This document shows positions 45,691 to 54,593 of a stretch of 64,000 nt of DNA, in pieces (position 1 is the stretch's first letter; each line of letters begins with the position of its first letter). The DNA lies in contig CANQPM010000009.1 of NCBI GenBank assembly GCA_947625775.1, positions 1-64,000 on the forward strand. The letters run 5' to 3'. The DNA comes from an uncultured Lachnospiraceae bacterium (GTDB lineage: Bacteria; Bacillota; Clostridia; Lachnospirales; Lachnospiraceae). Both the position numbers and the translations under genes were made by a program. The notes under the pieces are model-generated. The model saw only the letters and a list, made by a program, of their open reading frames with translations, made no database searches and was not told where the DNA came from.

Positions 45691-47199
45691 GTGAGGAATA
45701 AATTTAAGAGTATGAACGATAACGAAACGAAAAAACAGGAAAATAAACAGCAGGGCGCAGAGCAGATTGCTGCCAGTGATTATGAATTTCTGCAGGAGAG
45801 GATAAAGGAGCGCCCCATAAATAAGAAAAAGCTTTTACAAAGGACAATTATAACGGCGGCATCGGCGCTGCTGTTCGGCGCGGTTGCCTGCCTTGCCTTT
45901 TTGCTGCTGGAGCCAATGCTCAGCAACTGGCTGTACCCCGAGGAGGAATCAAATACAGTTGCATTTCCGCAGGAGCAGGACGAAATGCTTCCCGAGGATA
46001 TGCTGACGGAAAGCACGACACAGTCAGACGAGGAGCAGCGTTCAGTGGAGGAACAGCAGTCAGGCGCATCACAAACGCAGACAGATGCGCCTGAAGAATT
46101 GCAGGTAGACGGGGCAGATACTAAGCAGACAGATGATGGCTCGGAGACAATGCTGCCCGCAGATGATGAAAGCGGAGATGAATTGGAGCAGGAAGATGTG
46201 ATAGTGCCGCTGCAGGCATACCAGACTCAGTATGACGAGCTGTATGATGTTTACCGCAAGGTTTCGGCAAGCATGGTGACAGTGACAGCGGTCCGCACAG
46301 ACGTAGACTGGTTTAATAATCCCTATCAAAGCGAGGGCAGCGCGGCGGGCGTGATTATAGCGAATAACAACAGGGAGCTTTTGATACTCACCAAAAAGGA
46401 TCAGCTTGAAGACGCGGAAAGGATTAAGATAAGATTCTGCAACGGTTCTGATGCAGACGCCTCGATAAAGAAATTTGACGCCAACACGGATTTATCAATA
46501 TTGGCGGTTGACTTGAAGTATATTGACAGCGCCACGCTCGGCGCAGTATCGGCGGCCACGCTTGACAGCGCAAACAGTTCTGGAGGCACTGGAATGCCTG
46601 TCATTGCGATAGGAAATCTTTTCGGATATAAGGACAATGTGTGCTATGGGATTGTCACGTCAAACGGCACGCCGATTTCGCTGGCGGACAGTGAATACAG
46701 GCTCATAACCACAGACATTTATGCAAGCGAAAAGCCAAGCGGCGTGCTGGTAAATGTGTCGGGAGACGTAATCGGCATTATAGACAACAGCTACAACAAT
46801 GCGGATACAAAGAATCTTTTGTCGGCTGTGAGGATATCAGAGCTTATGGACACGATAAGCAAGCTTTCAAATGGCGAGGATATTCCGTACTTGGGCATTT
46901 ACGCGCAGGATATTTCAAGCGAGGTGCGCAACGAGCTGGGGCTTCCGCAGGGCGCGTATATAGTTGACATAGACATGGATTCTCCCGCGATGCTGAGCGG
47001 AATACAAAGGGGCGACATAATAGTGCAGGTGGGGACACGGGAGATAAGAAACGCTTCTGATTATATGGAGGCGCTGCTCAAGGCTCAGATTGACCGAGAT
47101 CTGGTGATATCTGTGTTCCGCGAGAGTCTTGACGACTATCAGAAAATGCAGTTTACGGCTGAACCTGCCCTGCAGCCTGATGTAATGAAGCAGCAGTAA
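45691..47199 (+). CDS. HtrA-like membrane protein, catalytic histidine lost
   Basis: A 502-residue protein: cytoplasmic start, one membrane segment (about 50-72), an acidic linker, a trypsin-like domain (about 185-390) and a PDZ domain (about 395-490, YLGIYAQDISSEVRNELGL, AYIVDIDMDSPAML). Active HtrA has TNxHV; here the site reads ILTKKDQL, so the catalytic histidine is gone. The aspartate region TDLSILAVD remains, and the serine loop is EKPSGVLVN rather than GNSGGPL. It is probably a non-proteolytic sensor or scaffold. Start GTG at 45691 or ATG at 45712; neither has a clear ribosome binding site. Confidence 0.8.
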   Translation: MRNKFKSMNDNETKKQENKQQGAEQIAASDYEFLQERIKERPINKKKLLQRTIITAASALLFGAVACLAFLLLEPMLSNWLYPEEESNTVAFPQEQDEMLPEDMLTESTTQSDEEQRSVEEQQSGASQTQTDAPEELQVDGADTKQTDDGSETMLPADDESGDELEQEDVIVPLQAYQTQYDELYDVYRKVSASMVTVTAVRTDVDWFNNPYQSEGSAAGVIIANNNRELLILTKKDQLEDAERIKIRFCNGSDADASIKKFDANTDLSILAVDLKYIDSATLGAVSAATLDSANSSGGTGMPVIAIGNLFGYKDNVCYGIVTSNGTPISLADSEYRLITTDIYASEKPSGVLVNVSGDVIGIIDNSYNNADTKNLLSAVRISELMDTISKLSNGEDIPYLGIYAQDISSEVRNELGLPQGAYIVDIDMDSPAMLSGIQRGDIIVQVGTREIRNASDYMEALLKAQIDRDLVISVFRESLDDYQKMQFTAEPALQPDVMKQQ

Positions 47200-47226
47200 A
47201 TTTAGTGTGGAATTGGAGAGAAGAAA

Positions 47227-48174
47227 ATGAAGTATATTAAGGATTACAAAGACGGCGACAGGGTATTTGACATTTATTTCTGTAAATACAAAAGCTCCGC
47301 GGTGACAAAAAACGGGAAAAACTACGACAACGTGATTTTGCAGGATAAAACAGGCACAATCGACGCCAAAATATGGGATCCGAATAATGTGGGAATTGCT
47401 GAATTTGAGGCGTTTGACTATATTGAAGTGTACGGCGACGTCACAAGCTTTAACGGGGCGCTGCAGGTGAACATCAAGCGCGTGCGCAAATGCGCGGAGG
47501 GCGAATATGATGAGAAGGAATACATGCCTGTAAGCTCCAAAAATATTAACGAGATGTTTGACGAGCTTGGACAGATTATCGCAAGCGTTCAAAATACATA
47601 TCTAAAAAAGCTGCTGGAGAGCTTTTTTGTGGAGGATAAGGAGTTTATCAAAATATTTAAAAAATCCTCCGCTGCAAAGACAGTACACCACGGCTTTATA
47701 GGCGGACTTTTGGAGCACACGCTTGGAGTGACAAAGCTTTGCGAATATTACTGTACGGCATATCCGATGCTTAAGCGCGACTTGCTTATCACTGCCGCAA
47801 TCTGCCATGACATAGGCAAAACAAGGGAAATCAGCGCATTTCCAGTGAATAATTATACGGACGAGGGACAGTTTTTGGGACACATCATTATCGGAGCTGA
47901 GATGATAGGAGAGAAGATTAAGGATATAAAGGGCTTTCCGCCTACGCTTGCGATGGAGTTAAAGCACTGCATACTGTCACACCATGGCGAGTATGAGTTC
48001 GGCTCGCCCAAAAAGCCCGCCATTATTGAGGCGGTGGCGCTTAATTTTGCGGATAATACGGACGCGAAGCTTGAAACCTTTACGGAGATACTGAACGGTA
48101 CACAGGAAAGCGGGTGGCTTGGCTTTAACAAGTTTTTTGACTCGAATTTGATAAAGAGCGATTTATGCGACTGA
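47227..48174 (+). CDS. yhaM: 3'-5' exoribonuclease of the YhaM family
   Basis: A 315-residue protein: an N-terminal OB-fold (VILQDKTGTIDAKIWD) and an HD hydrolase domain with ICHDIGKTREI and the histidine ILSHHGEYEFGSP. YhaM trims RNA and DNA from the 3' end in Firmicutes. GGAGAG precedes the ATG. A hairpin follows. Confidence 0.92.
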   Translation: MKYIKDYKDGDRVFDIYFCKYKSSAVTKNGKNYDNVILQDKTGTIDAKIWDPNNVGIAEFEAFDYIEVYGDVTSFNGALQVNIKRVRKCAEGEYDEKEYMPVSSKNINEMFDELGQIIASVQNTYLKKLLESFFVEDKEFIKIFKKSSAAKTVHHGFIGGLLEHTLGVTKLCEYYCTAYPMLKRDLLITAAICHDIGKTREISAFPVNNYTDEGQFLGHIIIGAEMIGEKIKDIKGFPPTLAMELKHCILSHHGEYEFGSPKKPAIIEAVALNFADNTDAKLETFTEILNGTQESGWLGFNKFFDSNLIKSDLCD

Positions 48175-48184
48175 TGCATTTGGA

Positions 48185-48210
48185 AAAGACAGCTGCGGGG
48201 CTGTCTTTGC
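48185..48210 (+). terminator. Hairpin after yhaM
   Basis: AAAGACAGC pairs with GCTGTCTTT, followed by GCTGTTT. Confidence 0.6.
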
Positions 48211-48229
48211 TGTTTAGGATAATTTAGGG

Positions 48230-49657
48230 ATGCGGGGTAGCGCTTTGGAATATAAAAAAGATGATTACATAACAACTGATATTATTGATATGGGCAGCAG
48301 CGGAGAGGGAATCGGCAAGGTGGAGAATTTTACCTTTTTCATAAAGGATACTGTAATAGGCGACAGAGTCGAGGCAAAGGTGATGAAGGTCAAAAAGAAT
48401 TACGCATATGCAAGGCTTATGAAGCTTGTCACTCCATCGCCTATGCGAGCAACGCCAAGGTGCGCGTATCACAGGCAATGCGGCGGCTGCCAGATACAGG
48501 CGCTTGATTATGGGGCTCAGCTTAAATTTAAGGAAAATAAGATAAAAAATAACCTGACGCGCATCGGCGGATTTTCAAGCGAGCTTATAGACAGGATAAT
48601 GGAGCCTGTCATAGGAATGGAAAATCCTTACAATTACCGCAATAAGGCGCAGTTTCCGATTGGAACGGACAAAAGCGGCAAGCCTGTCGCGGGTTTTTAT
48701 GCAGGACGGACACATGTGATTGTGCCGAATACTGACTGCGCGCTGGGCGTCGCGGAAAATAAGGAGATACTTGAAATTATTCTTGGCTATATGGAGGAAT
48801 TTAAGGTATCGGCATATGATGAGGCGTCAGGCAGCGGGCTTTTGCGCCATGTGCTGATACGCAAAGGCTTTGCGACGGGAGAGCTTATGGTGTGCCTTGT
48901 CATCAATGGCGATAAGCTGCCAAAGGCTGATATACTGGCGGACAGGCTGGCAAAGGTTGAGGGCATGACAAGCATTTGCGTCAGCATAAATAAGGAAAAT
49001 ACAAATGTAATCATGGGAAAGGAGTGCCGCACGATTTGGGGGCGCGATACGATAAGCGATGTCATATGCGGCATAAGCTTTTCAATTTCCCCGCTTTCTT
49101 TTTTTCAGGTAAATCCTGTGCAGACGCAGAAGCTGTATGGGCTTGCGCTTGAATATGCGGGACTCACGGGTATGGAAACGGTGTGGGATTTGTATTGTGG
49201 CATAGGGACAATAAGCCTTTGTATGGCAAAGCGGGCGGCGAAGGTCTATGGCATAGAGATTGTGGGACAAGCAATAGCAGATGCGAGGGAGAATGCGCGA
49301 CGCAATGGGATAACGAATGCAGAGTTTTTTGTCGGCGGCGCGGAGGAGGTGCTGCCGAGACTGTATGAAGCGGAAAAGCTGCGCGCCGATGTCGTGTGCG
49401 TGGATCCGCCGCGGAAGGGGTGCGATGAGGCGTGCTTGGAGACGATTGTGAAGATGGCGCCTGAGCGGGTGGTGTATGTGTCCTGCGACAGCGCGACGCT
49501 GGCGAGGGATTTGAGGTATTTGTGCGGGAGAGGGTATGAGTTAATGCGGGCGCGTGGGTGTGATATGTTTCCGCAGACGGGGCATGTTGAGACGGTGTGC
49601 TTATTATCTAAATTCAATGTTGAGCATCATTATCGAAGTGAAATTAACAATGGATGA
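48230..49657 (+). CDS. rlmD: 23S rRNA (uracil-C5)-methyltransferase, RlmD type
   Basis: A 475-residue methyltransferase. N-terminal TRAM domain (IDMGSSGEGIGKV), iron-sulfur cysteines in CAYHRQCGGCQ, then the SAM-binding core (VWDLYCGIGTISLCMA) and the catalytic VDPPRKGC and YVSCDSATLARD. It methylates a uracil of 23S rRNA. The normal end is near CLLSKF; the last 15 residues come from reading into a frameshifted tail (49618-49880). Start at ATG 48230 or TTG 48245. Confidence 0.9.
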   Translation: MRGSALEYKKDDYITTDIIDMGSSGEGIGKVENFTFFIKDTVIGDRVEAKVMKVKKNYAYARLMKLVTPSPMRATPRCAYHRQCGGCQIQALDYGAQLKFKENKIKNNLTRIGGFSSELIDRIMEPVIGMENPYNYRNKAQFPIGTDKSGKPVAGFYAGRTHVIVPNTDCALGVAENKEILEIILGYMEEFKVSAYDEASGSGLLRHVLIRKGFATGELMVCLVINGDKLPKADILADRLAKVEGMTSICVSINKENTNVIMGKECRTIWGRDTISDVICGISFSISPLSFFQVNPVQTQKLYGLALEYAGLTGMETVWDLYCGIGTISLCMAKRAAKVYGIEIVGQAIADARENARRNGITNAEFFVGGAEEVLPRLYEAEKLRADVVCVDPPRKGCDEACLETIVKMAPERVVYVSCDSATLARDLRYLCGRGYELMRARGCDMFPQTGHVETVCLLSKFNVEHHYRSEINNG

Positions 49658-49880
49658 GCTGGATTTGACTGCCGCTGAGAGCAAGACCAGCTATGAGGAA
49701 ATCAAAGACGTATATGCTGCTAAAGTTTGGGTTGAAGGTCAGCAATCTGTATATTGCGCAGGTAAAAAGAAAGTGTGAGATCATTGAGAGAGAGAATTAT
49801 AATCTGTCAAAGTCTGAGGATTTTCGGCAGTCTAAGTGTCCGAAGGAGAAGGGGCGGCGATTAGGGAGGCGTTGGAATTG
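49618..49880 (+). pseudogene. Frameshifted RlmD-tail domain
   Basis: Reading across frames gives MDELDLTAAESKTSYEEI, then KFGLKVSNLYIAQVKRKC, then IIERENYNLSKSEDFRQ and AAIREALE. This is the extra C-terminal domain found after RlmD in many Lachnospiraceae proteins. Here it is split by at least three frameshifts: near 49630 (leaving the RlmD frame), near 49715 and near 49855. The methyltransferase core upstream is intact. The tail is therefore decayed, and this is the left edge of the mosaic region. Confidence 0.75.
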
Positions 49881-49965
49881 TTTGAAAAACTGAATATGAT
49901 ACCCGACCGCAAAAAGGATTTGGAGGAGGAACTGTATCAGGCAGGCTGGAAGGGATTTTTGCCTA
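49881..49965 (+). pseudogene. Fragment of the sigma/WYL gene
   Basis: The reading PDRKKDLEEELYQAGWKGFL repeats residues about 54-72 of the sigma/WYL protein encoded at 51104, with near-identical bases. It joins directly to the RlmD tail (EALELFEKLNMI) and breaks off after about 85 bases. It is a recombination scar about 1.4 kb from the parental gene. Confidence 0.75.
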
Positions 49966-50094
49966 CATGGCTTTCGGGGCTGCGCTTGTGGGGCTGCATT
50001 GGAGGATGAAGGGGGATGTGTAAAGTGAAAAAAGATAGGAGAAGCCGAAAGAAGCTTGTTGGTGAAAAAAATTTAAGAATAGGAGGAATTTATA
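49966..50094. other. Short spacer
   Basis: No gene seen. AGGAGG at 50079-50084 serves the next gene. Confidence 0.5.
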
Positions 50095-50721
50095 ATGGCA
50101 GAGAGTATAATGGTAACGAATGAGGATGTACTACGGTTTTATGCAGACAAATTTGCGGATGAGGAGCATTGTCCAATGACGGCGAAATACCTTTCTAAAC
50201 TGAAATCGAACGGCGAATCTTTACATGGACCATACGCAGGAATGGCAAAAAGATTTAAAATGGGATTTGCCGAAAAGGAAGGCAAAGATAAAGAGTTTTA
50301 TGATTGGTTGAAAGAAAATGAAATAAGTTCCATAAGATCATTTTCTTTTTTTCAACCAGATGTTTTTTTGGAGCATACGGAGGACTATTATGATGTCGCG
50401 CTTCAAAAGTGGCATTTGTATGTTAGCTGGTATGCATATTGTGAGTCTGAGAAACTGCCGGATAAGAAATTAGATAATGAACAACTTAATGAGAGTGCCA
50501 GTAGTAAACCTAATGGTATTCTCAACGATACGATTATATGTAGAGAATTACTTCTTTGGATGTGTGAAGCGGCAGGTTCCAAGAAGACGAAGGAGTTATA
50601 TAATGCCCTAATTGATTATGAGACGAAGGGCGGAAATGCGAATACATGGCTGCGGTCATGGGCAGCAGAAGTTAAGGGGGAAATTAAAAGGATTATAGGG
50701 GAAAGTAAACAAAACTCCTAA
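50095..50721 (+). CDS. Hypothetical protein
   Basis: A 208-residue protein without signal peptide, membrane segment or recognised motif. It is mainly helical and charged, with several Trp and Tyr residues, and has a short acidic linker of Asn and Ser near 130. AGGAGG precedes the ATG. Base use is more AT-rich than in the housekeeping genes. In this region of unknown small genes it may be an immunity or accessory gene; no function is assigned. Confidence 0.7.
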   Translation: MAESIMVTNEDVLRFYADKFADEEHCPMTAKYLSKLKSNGESLHGPYAGMAKRFKMGFAEKEGKDKEFYDWLKENEISSIRSFSFFQPDVFLEHTEDYYDVALQKWHLYVSWYAYCESEKLPDKKLDNEQLNESASSKPNGILNDTIICRELLLWMCEAAGSKKTKELYNALIDYETKGGNANTWLRSWAAEVKGEIKRIIGESKQNS

Positions 50722-50821
50722 ATAATATTTTGAGGAAACGCTTGAACGTTGTTTTTGTTCTGGGGAATCATGATTTTGCCATGTATTCTATCATGAGAAA
50801 ATTTGCGGGAGGAATATTAAA

Positions 50822-51079
50822 ATGAGTCGTAGTTATAAACATACGCCGGTCTGTAAGTTCGGAAAGACCAAGGGCGGAAAACGCAGGGCAAATAGGAAAG
50901 TCAGACAACTTCTGCAAATGGACATGGAAGAGGCTCTTGCAGGAAAGTCCAACGATTATCGCAGGCAGTATGAAACATGGAATATTTGTGATTTTAGATT
51001 TTTTGGAAAACCGAGAAGAGCGGAGTCGTGTTTTTTTCTGGAGGGTGAGGACTGGAAAAAGGTTTACAGCAGAAAATGA
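50822..51079 (+). CDS. Chimeric small protein, MSRSYKHTP start plus repeated 3' cassette
   Basis: An 85-residue frame. The first 53 residues start MSRSYKHTPVCK and are rich in Arg and Lys, as in a small conserved protein found in Clostridia. The last 30 residues come from an 87-base cassette (50991-51077) that also ends the gene fragment at 54367. The junction DFRFFGKPRR shows a recombinational fusion. GGGAGG precedes the ATG, so it may be translated. Confidence 0.65.
   Translation: MSRSYKHTPVCKFGKTKGGKRRANRKVRQLLQMDMEEALAGKSNDYRRQYETWNICDFRFFGKPRRAESCFFLEGEDWKKVYSRK
50991..51077 (+). repeat. 87-bp repeated cassette, copy 1
   Basis: From ATTTTAGATTTTTTGG to AGAAAAT. About 87% identical to 54473-54559 over the same length; a weaker third copy lies at 58175-58250. 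It forms the 3' end of two different reading frames. Confidence 0.85.
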
Positions 51080-51103
51080 GGAGAGAAATCAGGGAGAATC
51101 AAA

Positions 51104-52711
51104 ATGCCTTTAGACAATGATATGACAAATGAAGATGTGAAAACACTAATTTTAAAAGCAAAATTTGGTGATAATGCGGCATGGGAAAGCCTATATTATC
51201 ATTTTGAAAAATATGTCCATTCCCGTGCATGGAATCGTTTGAAAAAACTGGATATGTCGCCCGACCGCAAAAAGGATTTGGAAGAAGAATTATATCAGGC
51301 AGGCTGGCAGGGATTTTTGTCTGCCGTTCGGAGTTATGATCCGAAGCAGGGAGAATTTCTGACCTATGCCACGTATTTTATTGACGGGGAAATGGCAAAG
51401 GAAATGAAATTTGTCACAAATCCGCATGGTTTCACGGAAATGCCTGATTTTTTAGAGCGCCTGGAAACGCAAACAGTGAAAGGAATATTTGCAGACGGGA
51501 AAACAATCTCCGTGGAGGAGTCGCCAGATCGGGGAAAATACAGCGCGGAGAGGCGCACCCTGCAGATCTTGGAAATCCTTCGTCTTCTCACGGATGAAAC
51601 GCACAGCCTGTCAAAAGACGAACTGGGCAGGTGTCTTCGCCTTTACCGCATGGCAAAATATAAAAACGGTACACCGCTGGAAGCGCCGAATACATTCACA
51701 AGCACGCTGGAGGAAATACTGGCGGAAATGAATCCGTTGGAACACACGGGAGACAATGAAAGAGATTATCGTATTCGGTACGAGGGGTATCAAGAGAACC
51801 GCCTGAAAGAAAAACGAAACAAAGAAAAAGGAAAGAAATCGGCGGATATTACGGATTTTTCTTATGTACACACGTTCAGCTTTGCAGAACTGGACAATCT
51901 GATTCAGATGGTCTGCTTTTCTAATCTGCTTTCCAATGAGGAAAAACAATGTCTGGTGGACAAGCTCGTGTCCACATCCAGTCTTTATTACCGAACACCA
52001 TTTTACGACGGTGACAGGGTGAAATTCAGCCCCCAGACCATACATGGCAGATTCAGCACAAGAGTGATGGAGGACAGAAAACCGTTTGCGGAAAAGATTA
52101 ATCGGATTCAGCAGGCGATAAAGAACCTGTGTCAGATACGGTTTCGATTTAACTGTTATACATCGGAACACACGATGGTGCCGAAAACGGAATATCAGCA
52201 TGTGTTAAGTCCATATCATCTGGTAGTCTATCACGATAATTATTATTGCATCGGAATGAAAAAAGATGACAGGCGCATCTGGCATTACAGGGTGGATTTG
52301 ATGTCGGAGGTGGAGTTTGTTACGAATGATGAGGGAAAGCCTGTACCCATCAATGTCTGTGGCTTTGAAGGATTACCGATTTCCAACGCATGCTGGGATC
52401 CGGAAAAATACATGGCGGAGCATCTGTATATGGCGTATGATGAGCCTCGGGAAATACAGCTCAAACTCCGTTCCGATGACTATACAATCCTGCATGATTG
52501 GTTTGGCAATCATTATGAGAAGACAGACGAGTCCATAGAAACCGATGAGAACGGCTACAGAGTGCAGTATGACACCGTAAAGGTCAGGACTTCGCCTTCT
52601 ATGATTGTCCACTGGGCCATGCAGTACGCCGGAGCCGTGGAGATTCTGGATGAGGAGATTCGGAAGAGGATCTGGGACGAAATCGCAAAGCTCAAGAAAA
52701 AATATGAATAA
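51104..52711 (+). CDS. Sigma-70 region 2-like / WYL-domain fusion protein
   Basis: A 535-residue regulator in three parts. Residues about 12-105 resemble sigma-70 region 2 (FGDNAAWESLYYHF, DLEEELYQAGWQGFL, YDPKQGEFLTYAT), the part that binds core polymerase and the -10 element. Residues about 148-205 look like the winged helix that starts WYL regulators (TLQILEILRLLTDETHSLSK). Residues about 365-425 are a WYL domain (LSPYHLVVYHDNYYCIG), followed by a WCX-like end (REIQLKLRSDDY ... VRTSPSMIVHWAMQY). WYL domains bind ligands and control phage defence genes, so a switchable sigma-like factor is possible. Region 4 is not seen. GGGAGAATC precedes the ATG. Confidence 0.75.
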   Translation: MPLDNDMTNEDVKTLILKAKFGDNAAWESLYYHFEKYVHSRAWNRLKKLDMSPDRKKDLEEELYQAGWQGFLSAVRSYDPKQGEFLTYATYFIDGEMAKEMKFVTNPHGFTEMPDFLERLETQTVKGIFADGKTISVEESPDRGKYSAERRTLQILEILRLLTDETHSLSKDELGRCLRLYRMAKYKNGTPLEAPNTFTSTLEEILAEMNPLEHTGDNERDYRIRYEGYQENRLKEKRNKEKGKKSADITDFSYVHTFSFAELDNLIQMVCFSNLLSNEEKQCLVDKLVSTSSLYYRTPFYDGDRVKFSPQTIHGRFSTRVMEDRKPFAEKINRIQQAIKNLCQIRFRFNCYTSEHTMVPKTEYQHVLSPYHLVVYHDNYYCIGMKKDDRRIWHYRVDLMSEVEFVTNDEGKPVPINVCGFEGLPISNACWDPEKYMAEHLYMAYDEPREIQLKLRSDDYTILHDWFGNHYEKTDESIETDENGYRVQYDTVKVRTSPSMIVHWAMQYAGAVEILDEEIRKRIWDEIAKLKKKYE

Positions 52712-52797
52712 AGAATCTGATTTTCAAAATTTTGAACACGGATTTCTCCATAATATAGGTGAATCTATAATTCATTTATATTACGGAGGTAGATACC

Positions 52798-53382
52798 ATG
52801 GAAAACGAAATCAGAGTTATGCTTAGAACAATCTATGGAAGGTTATGGGAACTGCTGTCACTGTATGAAGAGACAGAATGTTTCAATCGTGTGCCAAAGG
52901 GAGCGGATGAAGATGATATCTGGGATTACATGGGAAACAAACTGCTGGAGATAAGAAAGGAGGTCAATCAATCATTTCTAGGTGAAAAGCTGCTGCGGGA
53001 AAAGCTTTTACGGATCGTAGACGAGACAGAGGTTTTTGTTCGGAGCTATGAGCAGCCCGGAGTAGTAGAGCGATGGAGGAAGATCAATCCGCAGATCATT
53101 TTTTTCGATTATGCTTTTGACATCAGGGAACAATGTCCGGAGGAATATCGAAAAGCAATGGCTGGAATGAGCGGATACGAGCTTGCATTATATCCGTATG
53201 AAGCATTAGCGGAAAAGAGAAAAAAGTATTTTGCGGAGCTTGGAGAGAAGATAGAGAAAGGAAATCTGAAATATTCTGAGGAAAGGATATTCATGGATGA
53301 GCTGCTCAGAACTCTCACCATGGTCTTTGAAGAAGATTTCAAAGAGTATTGGGCTGATGGAAGTTATACAACTGATCGCTAA
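52798..53382 (+). CDS. Hypothetical helical protein
   Basis: A 194-residue, charged, helix-rich protein with no recognised motif (start MENEIRVMLRTIYGRLWELL; Glu- and Arg-rich C-terminus). ACGGAGGTAG precedes the ATG. It lies 86 bases after the sigma/WYL gene on the same strand and could be its target or partner. Confidence 0.65.
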   Translation: MENEIRVMLRTIYGRLWELLSLYEETECFNRVPKGADEDDIWDYMGNKLLEIRKEVNQSFLGEKLLREKLLRIVDETEVFVRSYEQPGVVERWRKINPQIIFFDYAFDIREQCPEEYRKAMAGMSGYELALYPYEALAEKRKKYFAELGEKIEKGNLKYSEERIFMDELLRTLTMVFEEDFKEYWADGSYTTDR

Positions 53383-53507
53383 AGACATCAAATTATAGTC
53401 AAAAAAGATGATATAATGATTTTGAATTTGGTGTGAAATTTTTTAAGAAAAAGAAGAGCTATTGGATTTCACACAAAAAAGCAAAGAAATGAAGGAGGTA
53501 CAAAGCT

Positions 53508-54236
53508 ATGAGCGACTGGAAAACCGAAGAAAAAGAAATAGAAGAAAGGACAGGTTTGGGCATTGGAGTGGTGGAGATTAGAGGTAAGACTTTTAAAAAT
53601 AATATCTGTTTGTATGACTGCGATTCAGCTAATTTTCATTTGCTGCCGGACTTGAATCTAGAAGATGCAAAAGAAGCAGTAGAGGATTATATAAAGACGT
53701 TAAATAGCGTACAAGATGAGATTTATAAAAGGATTCAGAGCAATAAAAGGATTCAGAGCAAATACAATTTGCAAAACGGTAAAGGTAAAGGAACTGGCAC
53801 CTTGAGCGAGAAGGTATATCCGTTAGAGTATAGAGAACGTGAGATCCCCAATGGATTTTACAAATATATTTCGGTCTATGATGGTCAGCGTTTTTATACT
53901 ATCAATTTTATGAGATGGTATATTGACAAAGAGAACAAAGTGAATTGCAGGTTTGGAGAAATACAATTTGACACAACAATGAATGAGAAGAAAAGGGTAA
54001 ATACGGCACGCCTTTCTGAAAAGGACAAAAAGCAAAAGGATATAATCCGTTATCCGGAATCATATAAACACCAGTCTGAGAAGGTGATTCGATTGGACGG
54101 AGAATGTCAAGCATGTATTTACGACCCAAAAGATGTGGGAGATATTTGGCAGATTAAAAAGGAAAGCTGCTATGATGAAGTGGTTGAGAAATTTGCAGAA
54201 TTTATAGAGGAAGTAAAAAAGCAAGCAGCTGAATGA
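53508..54236 (+). CDS. Hypothetical protein with internal tandem repeat
   Basis: A 242-residue, charged protein of unknown family. Near residue 77 the sequence RIQSNKRIQSKY comes from a direct repeat of 18 bases (AAAAGGATTCAGAGCAAT) at about 53736-53771, a sign of slippage. AAGGAGG precedes the ATG. No signal peptide or membrane segment. Confidence 0.65.
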   Translation: MSDWKTEEKEIEERTGLGIGVVEIRGKTFKNNICLYDCDSANFHLLPDLNLEDAKEAVEDYIKTLNSVQDEIYKRIQSNKRIQSKYNLQNGKGKGTGTLSEKVYPLEYREREIPNGFYKYISVYDGQRFYTINFMRWYIDKENKVNCRFGEIQFDTTMNEKKRVNTARLSEKDKKQKDIIRYPESYKHQSEKVIRLDGECQACIYDPKDVGDIWQIKKESCYDEVVEKFAEFIEEVKKQAAE

Positions 54237-54366
54237 TTATCCAGTACGTAGACATTATTTTGCGTAAAATTTTATCGAGAGGGTAAAGATATTTAAAATT
54301 TTTCTATTTTTCTGCCCGCTACAATCAATACTACTTAAAGATGAGCCGTGCTGCACAAGGAGGAGT

Positions 54367-54561
54367 ATGAGATATATTGTTTCCAACATACATGGATGCT
54401 ACGATCAGTACAGGGTGCTGCTGGAGAAGCTTCATTTTTCAGATGCGGACGAGGGCAAATATGAAGGGAATAATTTTAGATTTTTTGGAAAACCGAGAAG
54501 ATCGGAGTCGTGGTTTTTTCTGGAAGGCCAGGACTGGAAAAAGGTTTACCTAAGAAAATAA
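54367..54561 (+). pseudogene. Metallophosphatase N-terminal fragment fused to the repeat cassette
   Basis: The first 29 residues (MRYIVSNIHGCYDQYRVLLE ...) are the start of a PPP-type metallophosphatase with the metal motif NIHG (usually DIHG). At residue 36 the frame passes into the 87-base cassette (FRFFGKPRRSESWFFLEG). The rest of the phosphatase is lost. AAGGAGGAGT precedes the ATG, so a chimeric peptide of 64 residues may be made. Confidence 0.75.
54473..54559 (+). repeat. 87-bp repeated cassette, copy 2
   Basis: Same cassette as 50991-51077, fused to a different gene fragment. Confidence 0.85.
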
Positions 54562-54593
54562 GAAGTAAAAGGCTTAAAGGCAGGTGGATTTCA

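Noticed and set aside
45691-47199. Active HtrA/DegP protease
   Set aside because: The histidine is absent in the expected position, and the serine loop is changed.
46915-47592. Reverse reading frame of 225 codons
   Set aside because: Antisense to the HtrA-like gene and yhaM, which are convincing genes.
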